Program-made: the position numbers and the translations under genes | Part shown: in pieces, positions 9,472 to 18,495 of the stretch | Position numbering within the stretch: the stretch's first letter is position 1 | Layout of the letters: each line of letters opens with the position of its first letter | From: Halomarina ordinaria | GTDB taxonomy: Archaea; Halobacteriota; Halobacteria; Halobacteriales; Haloarculaceae | Assembly (NCBI RefSeq): GCF_030553305.1 | Contig: NZ_JARRAH010000001.1 | Span: 1,922,001 to 1,986,000, forward strand | Direction: 5' to 3' | Length of the DNA: 64,000 nt | The notes under the pieces: model-generated | Database searches by the model: none | What the model saw: the letters and a program-made list of their open reading frames with translations, nothing else | What the model was told of the DNA's origin: nothing

Positions 9472-10512
9472 TCACAGCGCTTCAACATAGTCGCCGAAAT
9501 ATCGATAATCAGTATTGAAAGAGGAAGCATCGGTTAACTTCGACAGCCGATTCGCAATTTCCTCGGATTGCCGTCCAGAGACAACAGTGATGTCTGTATC
9601 ATCACATAAGTCGTTGCTAAGTAGTGTCAGTAGCCTACTGTCGTTTTCTTTCACTCCGCACCCGAGAATGACTAACTCGTCAGAACACCCCAACATTTTT
9701 TTACTTATTTCCCACACTACTTTATACTCATCTACTTTTCCGTAGTCTTTGGCGGAATCGAAAGGCGGAATCAGCGCAGGCTCGTAAGTGTCCCGAGTAC
9801 CACAGGCGAGCTCGTGATAGTTGATATCCGAATACTTTTCGAGGTCCAATATTTTTAACCCACTCAGGCGCATAGAATTGCTGTGAATCATTTTTATCCG
9901 GTCTGCGAATGAATCACCAAGGTAAATCGCCTCTGCTGGGAACTTGTTTACCCAATTTATTGAGCCATGTAGCTTAGAAACGGGTATAGTATTTCGTTTA
10001 CTAAAGTTTGACGAGAAATAGGAATAATCAATCCCAGAAAAGGTGATTGACTGTTCTAGTAGTGTATCGTAGTTTAGAGAAAGGATATGTAAGTCACTAG
10101 CATCTAGTTTTTCAATCATTTTTGTGTAGTTGTCTCGTGCTGGCGAAAATTCGGCAGAGTATCGACGAAATAGTTCAAAAAAGTAGTAATAGCAAGTTCC
10201 AAGCGATTCTTGTACGCTTGTGTTTATATTGACACTGTTATTATCTTGCTGTGTAGGATGGTTCTCGTGCAAATCTCTAAGAAACATCTCAGCATCGCAC
10301 TCGAGCATATCTCCCGATTCAATGTCATCTGGTACTTCGCCAACATATTCACAGACCTGATACAGAAGACTGGCAAAATCCTCCCGTTTCAGTAAGCCCG
10401 ATTCCCAGCCAGCAGAAAATAGTCTATGTCCTAACGGCGGTCGTTGTTCATAGGGAAGCTTCTCATCATGTCCGAAAGAAGCTCCAGCCCCTAATAAAAG
10501 ACATTTTGTCAT
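9472..10512 (-). CDS. SIR2-like NAD-binding protein, probable defence effector
   Basis: A 346-residue protein. The N-terminal CLLLGAGASFGHD (GAGAS at 8–12) is the Rossmann NAD loop seen in SIR2-like domains of anti-phage systems. SLNYDTLLE (Asn147, Asp149) and SKLHGSINW (His182) are the matching NAD-cleavage residues of the SIR2_2 type, and VILGCGVKENDSRLL is near the C-terminus. The gene and both flanks (about 9400–10620) are markedly AT-rich compared with neighbours on either side, which points to horizontal transfer. No partner gene is adjacent, so it may be a single-gene system. Function is inferred from the fold. Confidence 0.75.
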   Translation of the reverse strand: MTKCLLLGAGASFGHDEKLPYEQRPPLGHRLFSAGWESGLLKREDFASLLYQVCEYVGEVPDDIESGDMLECDAEMFLRDLHENHPTQQDNNSVNINTSVQESLGTCYYYFFELFRRYSAEFSPARDNYTKMIEKLDASDLHILSLNYDTLLEQSITFSGIDYSYFSSNFSKRNTIPVSKLHGSINWVNKFPAEAIYLGDSFADRIKMIHSNSMRLSGLKILDLEKYSDINYHELACGTRDTYEPALIPPFDSAKDYGKVDEYKVVWEISKKMLGCSDELVILGCGVKENDSRLLTLLSNDLCDDTDITVVSGRQSEEIANRLSKLTDASSFNTDYRYFGDYVEAL

Positions 10513-10668
10513 GCATTACAAGAGATGGAACACGAATTAATATCTATCTTTTATTATTTGTGATTTCGCATAAGATAAAGAATCTGTACGAATTGCATAT
10601 TTGATGATTAGATGGTACTACTTCGTGCGTCGAAAGGGCGAGGGGGGAGCGAACCGAACCGATATCCG

Positions 10669-11112
10669 ATGACCGACACTAACGACGGTCCCGAGTACGA
10701 CGTCGACTTCCGCGAACACCCCGAACAGTACGAGGTCGGCCGCGGCGAGGAGGGGGTGTTCAAGGTCGAACCCTACAAGGGCGAACTCCTGCCGCTGTGG
10801 GGGTACGCGGACCGCGAGACGGCCGACGAGGGCGGGGAGGCCATCTACCGGCAGTTCCGCGAATACCGCGAGGCGGGCGACTTCCCGGGGATGGACATGG
10901 CCCGCAAGTACCTCCAGATGGGCTACACGCGGGCGATGCGTTACGCGCGCTATCCGGGCGGACGGAAGTACCAGAACGGCGAAGAACGCGACCCGGTCCA
11001 CTGGGCCGACCACGACAAGCGCGAGGCGGCGCTCGTGTACGAGGTCTGGTGGGAGCGCGTCGAGGCCGACGACGCGTATCGAGCGGCGAAGGAGGCCCAC
11101 CGGGAGCGGTAG
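10669..11112 (+). CDS. DUF4385 family protein
   Basis: A 147-residue protein matching the DUF4385 pattern as I know it: DVDFREHPEQYEVGRGEEGVFKVEPYKGELLPLW, then AIYRQFREYREAGDFPGMDMARKYLQMGYTRAMRYARYPGGRKY. The family is found across bacteria, archaea and fungi with no established role. The ATG at 10669 is used; the frame extends 57 nt upstream through sequence that does not fit the family. It marks the right edge of the AT-rich SIR2 island. Confidence 0.8.
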   Translation: MTDTNDGPEYDVDFREHPEQYEVGRGEEGVFKVEPYKGELLPLWGYADRETADEGGEAIYRQFREYREAGDFPGMDMARKYLQMGYTRAMRYARYPGGRKYQNGEERDPVHWADHDKREAALVYEVWWERVEADDAYRAAKEAHRER

Positions 11113-11335
11113 TCAGAGTCGGTCGTCGAGGACGGCCCCGGCACCGACGACGGCGCGGAGGGCGGCGACGACCTCGCGTCGCTCGTCGACGGGCGAGAGG
11201 GTGGCGAGGGACGCGACCACCCCCAGCGCGAGGAGGACGTCGAACCGGAGGAGGGGACGGGGGACGTCGACACGTGCTCGTCCTGAGACGTCGGCAGACG
11301 GGTCCGCCCGGGTCGGCAGGGTGAGAGGGGCGCCG

Positions 11336-12178
11336 TCACTCGGTCGGGTGTATCGACACCTCGACCGCCTCGCCCACCTCGAACGACGTCTCCGGACAGA
11401 CCAGTTTCGCGCCGAAGGCCGCGTCCTGCGCGCAGAACAGCGAGACGCCGGTGATGGGCGTCCCGTTCGCGCGCACCTCGACGGCCTCCCAGCGGACGTC
11501 CCGGCCGTTCTCGCCGACGGTCCCGATGCGCGACCCGGCGAGCGAGACGGGGTCGCCCGGAACGCCGCCGAGCAGGCCGCCGCCGTCGTAGTGGGGGAAC
11601 CCCCCGTCGAGGACGGCGTCGCCGCAGGCCACGCCGACGAAGTGCTCGTCCGGCGCGGGGTGGGCGGGCGCGTCGAGGACGGCGTACGTCTCGCCGACGC
11701 GTTGGACGCGCCCGGTGCCGTCCCACGGGAGCGGTTCGACGGGGACGCCGACGTCGATGGGGAGCGACCCGGAGGCGCGGTGGTGGTTCGCCTCGTGGGG
11801 ACGGAAACCGAGGTGGATGTGGTTGTCGACCCAGGGGGCGAAGAAGCCCGCCCGGACGAGGGTTCCGAGCGAGTCGCCCACCGCCACTCGCTCGCCGGGC
11901 GACACCGAGGGTTCGACGTGGAGGGTCCGGGCGACGTAGTCGCCGGTGTCGACGAGAATCAGGAAGTCGCGCTCCGCGGCGTACGCCTTCGACGGGGCGC
12001 GCACCGCCCGGGTGTCGACGACCTCGCCGGCGACGGGCGAGGGGGCGTCGGTTGCGCGCTCGACCCCGTCGCCGGGGTAGAGGTCGATAGCGCACCCGTG
12101 GTCGTGGGCGACGTACGGCGAGTTGTACAGCGAGAAGCGGCGATAGCGCGACAGCACCTCGCCGTCCAGCGTGACCAT
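11336..12178 (-). CDS. M23-like (LytM/lysostaphin fold) protein
   Basis: A 280-residue protein with the two zinc-ligand patterns of peptidase family M23: HDHGCAIDLYPGDG near residue 25 (HxxxD) and VDNHIHLGFRPHEA near residue 120 (HxH). Between them are β-rich segments such as SPVAGEVVDTRAV and RVAVGDSLGTLVRAGFF, typical of the LytM barrel. No signal peptide or membrane segment is seen, so a peptidoglycan role is unlikely and the substrate is unknown. It has a divergent promoter region with the lipoate ligase gene. Confidence 0.6.
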   Translation of the reverse strand: MVTLDGEVLSRYRRFSLYNSPYVAHDHGCAIDLYPGDGVERATDAPSPVAGEVVDTRAVRAPSKAYAAERDFLILVDTGDYVARTLHVEPSVSPGERVAVGDSLGTLVRAGFFAPWVDNHIHLGFRPHEANHHRASGSLPIDVGVPVEPLPWDGTGRVQRVGETYAVLDAPAHPAPDEHFVGVACGDAVLDGGFPHYDGGGLLGGVPGDPVSLAGSRIGTVGENGRDVRWEAVEVRANGTPITGVSLFCAQDAAFGAKLVCPETSFEVGEAVEVSIHPTE

Positions 12179-12229
12179 GCAGGGGGTACGAGCGCGGCGC
12201 TTTAGCCCGCTCGGGTTCGAGTGCGGGCC

Positions 12230-12922
12230 ATGACGGTGCGCGTACTCCGGGGGCGGGCCGCGGATATCGAGGCCGACCGGGCGGTGACGCGGGCGCTCTG
12301 TGCCGATACCGCCGAGACGGGCCGGCGGGCGGTCCGGGTGTGGACGCCCCACCGACAGGTGGCGTTCGGGCGGCGCGACGCCCGCGAACCGGGGTACGAC
12401 CGTGCGCGGGAGACCGCGCGCGAGCACGGCTTCGCGCCCTACGAGCGCTCCGTGGGCGGCCGGGCGGTCGCCTACACCGGTTCGACGGTGGCGTTCGCCC
12501 GCGTCGAGGGCCTCGACGACGTTCGGGAGGGCCTCGACGCGCGCTACGAGGCGATGACCGGGGACGTGACGCGCGCGCTGGAGCGTCTCGGCGTCGCGGT
12601 CGAGGCGGGCGAACCTCCCGCCTCGTTCTGCCCGGGCGACCACTCGCTGCAGGCGGAGGGGAAGGTCGTCGGCATCGCCCAGCGCGTCCAGCGAGGGGCG
12701 GCGCTCACGGCGGGCATCTGCGTGACGGACGACCGGGCGGCGCTCGCGGCCGTGCTGGAGGACGTGTACGCCGCCCTCGACGTGCCCTTCGACCCGGAGA
12801 GCGTCGGGAGCGTCGCACGCGCGGCGGGCCGGACGGTCGACCCGGGCGACGTGGTCGAGGCCATCGAGCGGGCGCTCGTGGGGGCGGCCGAAGCGCGCGT
12901 GGAGCGCATCGAGGGGCGCTGA
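12230..12922 (+). CDS. lipoate–protein ligase A family protein
   Basis: A 230-residue member of the biotin/lipoate A/B ligase fold. WTPHRQVAFGRRDAREPGYDRA, ERSVGGRAVAYTGSTVAFA (the glycine-rich RRxSGGxAV loop) and AEGKVVGIAQRVQRGAALTAGICV with the conserved lysine are visible. Family members attach lipoyl or octanoyl groups to E2/GcvH domains. The ATG at 12230 is preferred to a GTG 9 nt upstream. It is shorter than bacterial LplA because it lacks the C-terminal accessory domain, which in archaea can be a separate protein. Confidence 0.78.
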   Translation: MTVRVLRGRAADIEADRAVTRALCADTAETGRRAVRVWTPHRQVAFGRRDAREPGYDRARETAREHGFAPYERSVGGRAVAYTGSTVAFARVEGLDDVREGLDARYEAMTGDVTRALERLGVAVEAGEPPASFCPGDHSLQAEGKVVGIAQRVQRGAALTAGICVTDDRAALAAVLEDVYAALDVPFDPESVGSVARAAGRTVDPGDVVEAIERALVGAAEARVERIEGR

Positions 12923-12986
12923 CCGTCACGTCGAACGGACCGTTCCCCTCCGGCAGGATTAGGACACCCCCTCACCCATAGGGACC

Positions 12987-14255
12987 ATGCTCATCAGGGA
13001 CGCCACGCTCGCCGACGGGCGCGTTCGAGACGTCCGTATCGAGGACGGCCGCATCGAGACGGTCGGGCGCAACCTCAACGGCGTCGCGGACGTCGACGCC
13101 GAGGGTCGCTTGCTCCTGCCGGGGATGATAGACGCCCACGTCCACTTCCGCGAACCGGGCTTCCCGCACAAGGAGACGTGGGGGACGGGCAGTCGGAGCG
13201 CGGCGGCCGGGGGCGTGACGACGGTGGTCGACCAGCCGAACACCGACCCGCCGACGGTGACGGGCGAGGCGTTCGACGAGAAGGCGGCGCTGGCACGCGA
13301 GTCGCTCGTCGACTACGGCATCAGCGGCGGCGTCACCCCCGGCTGGGACCCCGACTCGCTGTTCGAGCGGCCCCTGTTCGCACTGGGGGAGGTGTTCCTC
13401 GCCGACTCGACCGGCGACATGGGCATCGACCTGGACACCTACCGGGACGCCGTCGAGCGCGCGAGCGACCACGACGTCCGCGTGACGGTCCACGCCGAGG
13501 ACGCGACGCTGTTCGACGACTCGGTTCGGGAACGCGACGACCCCGACGCCTGGAGCGCCTACCGGACGGCGGAGGCCGAGCGCGTCGCCGTCTCGCGCGC
13601 CTGCGACGTCGCCCGGAAGGCGGGCACGCGCATCCACGTCGCGCACACGAGCACGCCGGAGGGCGTCGACGCGGCCGCCGACGCCGGCATGACCTGCGAG
13701 GTGACCCCACACCACCTCTTCCTCTCCCGGGACGACTACGAGGAGTTGGGGACGTTCGGCCGGATGAACCCGCCCCTGCGGAGCGAGGAGCGCCGCGCCG
13801 CCCTGTTCGAGCGCCTCGCGGACGGGACGGTCGACATGGTCGCCACCGACCACGCGCCACACACCCGCGAGGAGAAGGACGCCGGTATCTGGGAGGCGCC
13901 GAGCGGCGTCCCCGGCGTCGAGACGGCCCTCCCGCTCCTGCTCGAGGCCGCCCGGCGCGAGGAACTCGACTACGAACGGGTGCGGGACCTCACCGCCGCC
14001 GCTCCCGCCGAGGTGTTCGGCCTCCACCGGAAGGGCCGGGTGGCGGAGGGGCGCGACGCCGACCTCGTCCTCGTCGACCCGGACGCCAGCCGCGAGATTC
14101 GCGCCGCCGACCTCCACACGAAGTGCGACTGGACGCCCTTCGAGGGGATGCGCGGCGTCTTCCCCGAGTGGACCATGGTGCGCGGGGAGTTCGTCTACCA
14201 GCGCGGCGCGACCGCCGAACGCTTCGGCGAGGCGAACGGGGAGAACGTCCGATAA
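12987..14255 (+). CDS. pyrC: dihydroorotase
   Basis: A 422-residue amidohydrolase of pyrimidine biosynthesis, closing carbamoyl aspartate to dihydroorotate. The metal site reads GMIDAHVHFREPGFPHKE near residue 50, then VHAEDATL, HVAHTSTPEG, VTPHHLFLS and MVATDHAPHTREEKD, all class I dihydroorotase signatures. The start is 11 nt after a short TATA-like AGGATTAGGA region. It is convergent with a small membrane-protein gene, with only one base between stops. Confidence 0.93.
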   Translation: MLIRDATLADGRVRDVRIEDGRIETVGRNLNGVADVDAEGRLLLPGMIDAHVHFREPGFPHKETWGTGSRSAAAGGVTTVVDQPNTDPPTVTGEAFDEKAALARESLVDYGISGGVTPGWDPDSLFERPLFALGEVFLADSTGDMGIDLDTYRDAVERASDHDVRVTVHAEDATLFDDSVRERDDPDAWSAYRTAEAERVAVSRACDVARKAGTRIHVAHTSTPEGVDAAADAGMTCEVTPHHLFLSRDDYEELGTFGRMNPPLRSEERRAALFERLADGTVDMVATDHAPHTREEKDAGIWEAPSGVPGVETALPLLLEAARREELDYERVRDLTAAAPAEVFGLHRKGRVAEGRDADLVLVDPDASREIRAADLHTKCDWTPFEGMRGVFPEWTMVRGEFVYQRGATAERFGEANGENVR

Positions 14256-14256
14256 G

Positions 14257-14643
14257 TCAGAACGCCCCGAGGAGCGTCGTCACGAGGGCGACGCCGACCA
14301 TCCCGCCGGCACCGACGCCGACGATGCGCGCCATCGCGCGCCGGGAGTCCGCTTCCGTCCAGTCCGTTCCCGTCTCGAGGGTGCGCTGCGCCCGTTCGAC
14401 GCTCCGCCCGAGCAGCACCGACCCCGACCAGCCGAGCAGGCCGAAGCCGAGCGCGAGCGCGCTCAGCGCGAACGCCTGCGTGCTGGCCTCCCGGACCGAA
14501 AACGGGAGAAGGGAGACGAGCGCGAGCGTCGCGAGCGCGCCGAGGGGCGCCCCGACGAGGGCGGCCGAGAGGACGATGCGCACACGCGGGCGCGCCCACC
14601 GCCGGAGGCGGGAGCGAGTCGAGGGCGACGAGTCGGGGACCAT
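14257..14643 (-). CDS. small membrane protein at end of peptide ABC operon
   Basis: A 128-residue protein with three or four hydrophobic segments (IVLSAALVGAPLGALATLALVSLL, AFALSALALGFGLLGWSGSVLLG, IVGVGAGGMVGVALVTTLL) and basic ends. No named family recognised. It begins 7 nt after the end of the permease gene, so it is probably co-transcribed with the transporter; whether it works with the transporter is unknown. Confidence 0.68.
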   Translation of the reverse strand: MVPDSSPSTRSRLRRWARPRVRIVLSAALVGAPLGALATLALVSLLPFSVREASTQAFALSALALGFGLLGWSGSVLLGRSVERAQRTLETGTDWTEADSRRAMARIVGVGAGGMVGVALVTTLLGAF

Positions 14644-14650
14644 CGCGCGG

Positions 14651-15637
14651 CTAGTCGACGGCCTCGCGCATGCGCGGGTCGAGCGCGTCGCGCATCCCGT
14701 CGCCGAGCAGGTTGAACCCGAGGACGGTGACCGCGAGGAAGAGGCCGGGGAAGAACGACCACCACCACTGGCCGTTGAGCAGGCCGTAGTCGACGCCGTT
14801 CGAGAGCATCAGTCCCCACGAGGGGGTCCCGGCGCTCGCGCCGAAACCGAGGAACGACAGCGCGGCGAGGTCGATGATGGCGAGGCCGAAGTTGAGCGTA
14901 CTCTGGACGGTGATGGGTGCGAGCGAGTTCGGCAGGACGTGCCTGACGAGCACGCGGGGGTCCTTCGCGCCGAGGGCGACGGTGGCGTCGACGTACTCGT
15001 CCTCGAGCACCTTCAGCGCGGCCCCGCGCACGACGCGGGCGAACCGCGGCGTGTAGACGAGGATGAGCGCCGTCACCGCGCGCCACAGCCCCCACTCCTG
15101 GGGGAAGATGGCGACGAGCGCCAGCGCGAGCAGCAGCGAGGGGAACGCGAGCAGGACGTCCATCGTCCGCATGATGACGTTGTCGGTCAGGTCGCCGTAG
15201 TAGGCGGCGACGATGCCGAGGCTGATGCCGATGACCGTCGACGTGACGACGGTGATGGTCCCCCACTTCAGCGCCAGCCACGCGCCGTACAGCGTCCGCG
15301 AGAGGATGTCGCGGCCCTGGATGTCCGTCCCGAACGGGTGGGCGCAGGACCCGGCGTTCGAGGCGGCCCCCGTGAGGGTGTTCGCGCCGCACGGCCCGAC
15401 GTAGCCGGTGGTCCCGAGTTGCGACCCCAGGAGGGGGCCGAGGTTCGGCGAGAGGAAGCCCCCGACCAGCACGAACCGGGCGTAGAGCGCGATGACGACC
15501 ATCGCGCCGATGATGGTGAGGCCGACGACGGCGAGGCGATTCGACAGCAGGCTGGAGACGAACGGCGAGGCGAGCAGGCGGGCGAAGAAGCCCCGCTGGC
15601 CGCGCGCGTCCGTCGCGGTTTCGGTTTCTGCGCTCAT
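14651..15637 (-). CDS. dppC: peptide ABC transporter permease (DppC type)
   Basis: A 328-residue inner-membrane permease. It has six predicted membrane spans and the EAA cytoplasmic loop TPRFARVVRGAALKVLEDEYVDATVALGAKDPRVLVRHVLPNS, which couples to the ATPase. The large extracytoplasmic loop between spans 1 and 2 holds HPFGTDIQGRDILSRTLYG, diagnostic of the DppC/OppC subfamily. It overlaps the upstream permease gene by 4 bp (ATGA). Confidence 0.9.
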   Translation of the reverse strand: MSAETETATDARGQRGFFARLLASPFVSSLLSNRLAVVGLTIIGAMVVIALYARFVLVGGFLSPNLGPLLGSQLGTTGYVGPCGANTLTGAASNAGSCAHPFGTDIQGRDILSRTLYGAWLALKWGTITVVTSTVIGISLGIVAAYYGDLTDNVIMRTMDVLLAFPSLLLALALVAIFPQEWGLWRAVTALILVYTPRFARVVRGAALKVLEDEYVDATVALGAKDPRVLVRHVLPNSLAPITVQSTLNFGLAIIDLAALSFLGFGASAGTPSWGLMLSNGVDYGLLNGQWWWSFFPGLFLAVTVLGFNLLGDGMRDALDPRMREAVD

Positions 15638-16647
15638 TGGTCGATCCTCGGGTCGAGGTAGGAGTAGGTGATGTCGACGCCCAGGTTCACGAGCGTGAAC
15701 AGCAGGGCGAACAGCAGGACGGTCCCCTGAACCAGCGGGTAGTCACCGGTGTTGATGGCCTCCACCAGCAGCGTGCCGATGCCGGGGATGTTGAACACCG
15801 TCTCGGTGAGGACGGCGCCGCCGAGCAGCGAGCCGAACTGGATGCCGATGACGGTGATGACGGGGATGAGCGCGTTCTTGAACCCGTGTTTCATGACGGT
15901 TATCTTCGCGCCCTGCCCCTTCGCCCGGGCGGTCCGCATGTAGTCCTGTCTGACGACCTCGAGCATCGACGAGCGCATCATCCGCGAGATGAGCGCCATC
16001 GCGTAGACGCCGATGACGACGGCCGGCAGGAACAGGTGTCTGACCGTCGAGGCGAACGCGTCGAGGTCGCCGGCGATGAGGGTGTCTATCGTCAACAGCC
16101 CGGTGACCGCCGGGATGGAGTAGCCGTAGCCGATGCGACCGCTCGTCGGCAGGACCCCGAGCTGGACGGCGAACAGCAGGATGAGCAGCGGCCCGCTCCA
16201 GAAGATGGGGACGCTGATGCCCGTGAGCGCGCCGACGCGCGTGAGGTGGTCGGTGAGCGAGTCCTGCTTGACCGCGCTGAGGATGCCGAGCGGGATGCCG
16301 AAGACGATGCCGAACAGCTGACCCAGGACGGCGAGTTCGAGCGTGACGGGGAAGCGCGTGCGCAGCACCTCGAGGACGGGCGTCCCGTCGCGGACGATGT
16401 ACGACCGGCCGAAGTCGAGCGTCGCGGTGTCGAGCAGGAAGCGCCCGTACTGCACCCAGATGGGGTCGTTGAGCCCCAGGTCCTCGCGGATACGTTCGAC
16501 GAACGCCTGGGAGGCGCGCTCGCCGGCGATGACTCTCGCCGGGTCGCCCGGCGAGAGGTGGAGGATGGCGAACACGAGCGTCGCCACCCCGAGCAACACC
16601 GGGACGAGCAACAGCAATCGCTTGATGATGAATTGTTTGCTGACCAT
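15634..16647 (-). CDS. dppB: peptide ABC transporter permease (DppB type)
   Basis: A 337-residue permease with the DppB start FIIKRLLLLVPVLLGVATLVFAILHLSPGDPA, followed by IREDLGLNDPIWVQYGRFL. It has the EAA loop LISRMMRSSMLEVVRQDYMRTARAKGQGAKITVMKHGFKNALIPV and ends TYSYLDPRI. With DppC it forms the membrane channel for di- or oligopeptides (or nickel, which cannot be excluded by sequence). Confidence 0.9.
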   Translation of the reverse strand: MVSKQFIIKRLLLLVPVLLGVATLVFAILHLSPGDPARVIAGERASQAFVERIREDLGLNDPIWVQYGRFLLDTATLDFGRSYIVRDGTPVLEVLRTRFPVTLELAVLGQLFGIVFGIPLGILSAVKQDSLTDHLTRVGALTGISVPIFWSGPLLILLFAVQLGVLPTSGRIGYGYSIPAVTGLLTIDTLIAGDLDAFASTVRHLFLPAVVIGVYAMALISRMMRSSMLEVVRQDYMRTARAKGQGAKITVMKHGFKNALIPVITVIGIQFGSLLGGAVLTETVFNIPGIGTLLVEAINTGDYPLVQGTVLLFALLFTLVNLGVDITYSYLDPRIDQ

Positions 16648-16683
16648 AATGACGGTGAACGGTGGTAGGCGGGCGGTGCGGCG

Positions 16684-18420
16684 TTACGAGAGTTCCACGA
16701 GGTGGAGGGCGGGGCCGCCGATGGGCGAGACGGTGAAGCCCGAGACGCCGGCGCCGACGCCGCGCATCTCCGAGGTGTGGGTCATGAACACCCACGGTGC
16801 CTCGTCGTGGACGAGCTGGCTCGCCTCCAGGTAGATCTCCTCGCGGGCGCCCTCGTCGTACTCCGCCTGACCCTGCTCGACGAGGTCCATGAAGTCGGTG
16901 TTGGCCCACGCGGCGCGGTTACCCGTGTTGAACCCCTCGACGTCGCGGCTGACCCAGTCCTGGCCGTCCGGGACCTCGCTCGCGTCCACCTGCGGGTGGA
17001 GCAGCGGGTAGTAGAAGTTGTCCGGGTCGGCGTTGTCCGAGATCCACCCGAGGAAACAGGCGTCGTGCTGGCCCTCCGAGGTGTAGTTCAGGAACGGGTC
17101 CCACGACTGCTCGTTGATTTCGACCTCGATACCGACCTCCTCGAGGTTCGAGCGGACGACCTCCGCGGTCTGCTGGGGGGAGGCGAAGTACGGCCGGGGG
17201 TTGTTCATCGTCGCCAGTTCGAACGAGAAACCGTCGCCGTAGCCGGCCTCCTCGAGCAACTGCTGGGCGGTCTCGGGGTCGTACTCGTAGGGTTCGACGT
17301 CGCCGTTGTGTCCCATCACCGTCTCGGGGAGGGGGTGGCTCGCCTGCACCGCGAGCCCCTCGTAGATGTTCTCGATGATGGCCTCGACGTTGATGGCGTG
17401 GCTGATGGCCTGCCGGACGTTCTTGTCGCGGAACGCCTCGACGCGAGCCATGTTGAACGCCATGTAACCGACGGTCATCCCGGGGGTCTCCTGGAGTTCG
17501 GCGTCCTCGGAGTTCTGTATCTGGCTGACCTCCTGGGCGCCGATGCCGTCGATGAGCTGGACCTCGCCGGCCAGCAGCGACTGGGCGCGCGTGCTGTTCT
17601 GCCCGACGCCCTGGAAGACCACCTCGTCGACGTAGGGCCCCTCGCCCCAGAAGTCGTCGTTGCCCGAGAGCATGATGCGCTGGTTGCCCGTGTCCCACTC
17701 CTCGAAGGCGAACGCGCCCGTCCCGACGGGTTCGCCGGAGAAGTCGTGGCCCTCCTCGATGAGGTTCTTTGGCATGACCGCCATCGCGAACACCGCGAGG
17801 TTGCGCAGGAAGGGGGCGTACTCGGAGTCGAGTTCGAGCGTCAGTTCCGTCTCGCTGGTCGCCTCGACGTTCTCGACCTTGTCGAGCAGGTAGGGACCGT
17901 AGAACGACTGGGCGCTCCCTTCGACACCCTCGTCGTCACTCGTGCCGATGAAGTAGTCGTACTCCTCGTCGACGAAGCGTCGGTAGGTGGCCACGAAGTC
18001 GTCCGCGGTGAACGTCGCGCCGTCGTCGCCGTGGAACGTGGCGTCCTCGCGCAGCGTCAGCGACGCCGTCGTCCCGTCGAGGCTGAAGTCCGTCGCCAGC
18101 CCCTCGACGAGGGTGGACTCGCCCGGTTCGAACTTGATGAGCGTGTCGTACACCTGGTTTATCACCTTCGCGTCCTCGCCGGAGGTGGTCGACTGCGGGT
18201 CGAGCGTCGCCGAGTCGTTACCGCGGGCGTACGCCAGTCGGCCCCCCTCGCCGCCTCCGCCACCGCCACCGGAGCCGTTGCCGCTGCCGTTACCGTCGCC
18301 GCCGCCGGCACCCGGACTGTCGCCGCCCGCACAGCCCGCGAGCGTCGCTGCCGCTGCCGTTGCGCCTGCCGCCTTCAGGAACGTCCGGCGGTCATATTTG
18401 TCACCAGTAGGCATACTCAT
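16684..18420 (-). CDS. dppA: peptide ABC transporter substrate-binding lipoprotein
   Basis: A 578-residue extracytoplasmic solute-binding protein of family 5. The N-terminus is a Tat signal (DRRTFLKAAGATAAAATLAGCAGG) with a lipobox cysteine, followed by a Gly/Ser/Asn-rich linker. The body shows the family 5 pattern YDTLIKFEPGESTLVEGLATDFSLDGTTASLTLREDATFHDG-like and ARAQSLLAGEVQLIDG. An alternative ATG lies two codons inside. Three gene ends fit one operon with the ATPase and permease genes. Confidence 0.9.
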   Translation of the reverse strand: MSMPTGDKYDRRTFLKAAGATAAAATLAGCAGGDSPGAGGGDGNGSGNGSGGGGGGGEGGRLAYARGNDSATLDPQSTTSGEDAKVINQVYDTLIKFEPGESTLVEGLATDFSLDGTTASLTLREDATFHGDDGATFTADDFVATYRRFVDEEYDYFIGTSDDEGVEGSAQSFYGPYLLDKVENVEATSETELTLELDSEYAPFLRNLAVFAMAVMPKNLIEEGHDFSGEPVGTGAFAFEEWDTGNQRIMLSGNDDFWGEGPYVDEVVFQGVGQNSTRAQSLLAGEVQLIDGIGAQEVSQIQNSEDAELQETPGMTVGYMAFNMARVEAFRDKNVRQAISHAINVEAIIENIYEGLAVQASHPLPETVMGHNGDVEPYEYDPETAQQLLEEAGYGDGFSFELATMNNPRPYFASPQQTAEVVRSNLEEVGIEVEINEQSWDPFLNYTSEGQHDACFLGWISDNADPDNFYYPLLHPQVDASEVPDGQDWVSRDVEGFNTGNRAAWANTDFMDLVEQGQAEYDEGAREEIYLEASQLVHDEAPWVFMTHTSEMRGVGAGVSGFTVSPIGGPALHLVELS

Positions 18421-18495
18421 AACGGTCGCACCACATTACATAAGGTTACCGATGACACACACGAGAGGGATAGTCATACGGAGCCGTCCGGTGGT

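Noticed and set aside
11113-11290. Minus-strand frame ending LLALGVVASLATLSPVDERREVVAALRAVVGAGAVLDDRL
   Set aside because: It looks protein-like, but I find no ATG or well-placed GTG/TTG start before it runs into the next gene, so I do not call it.
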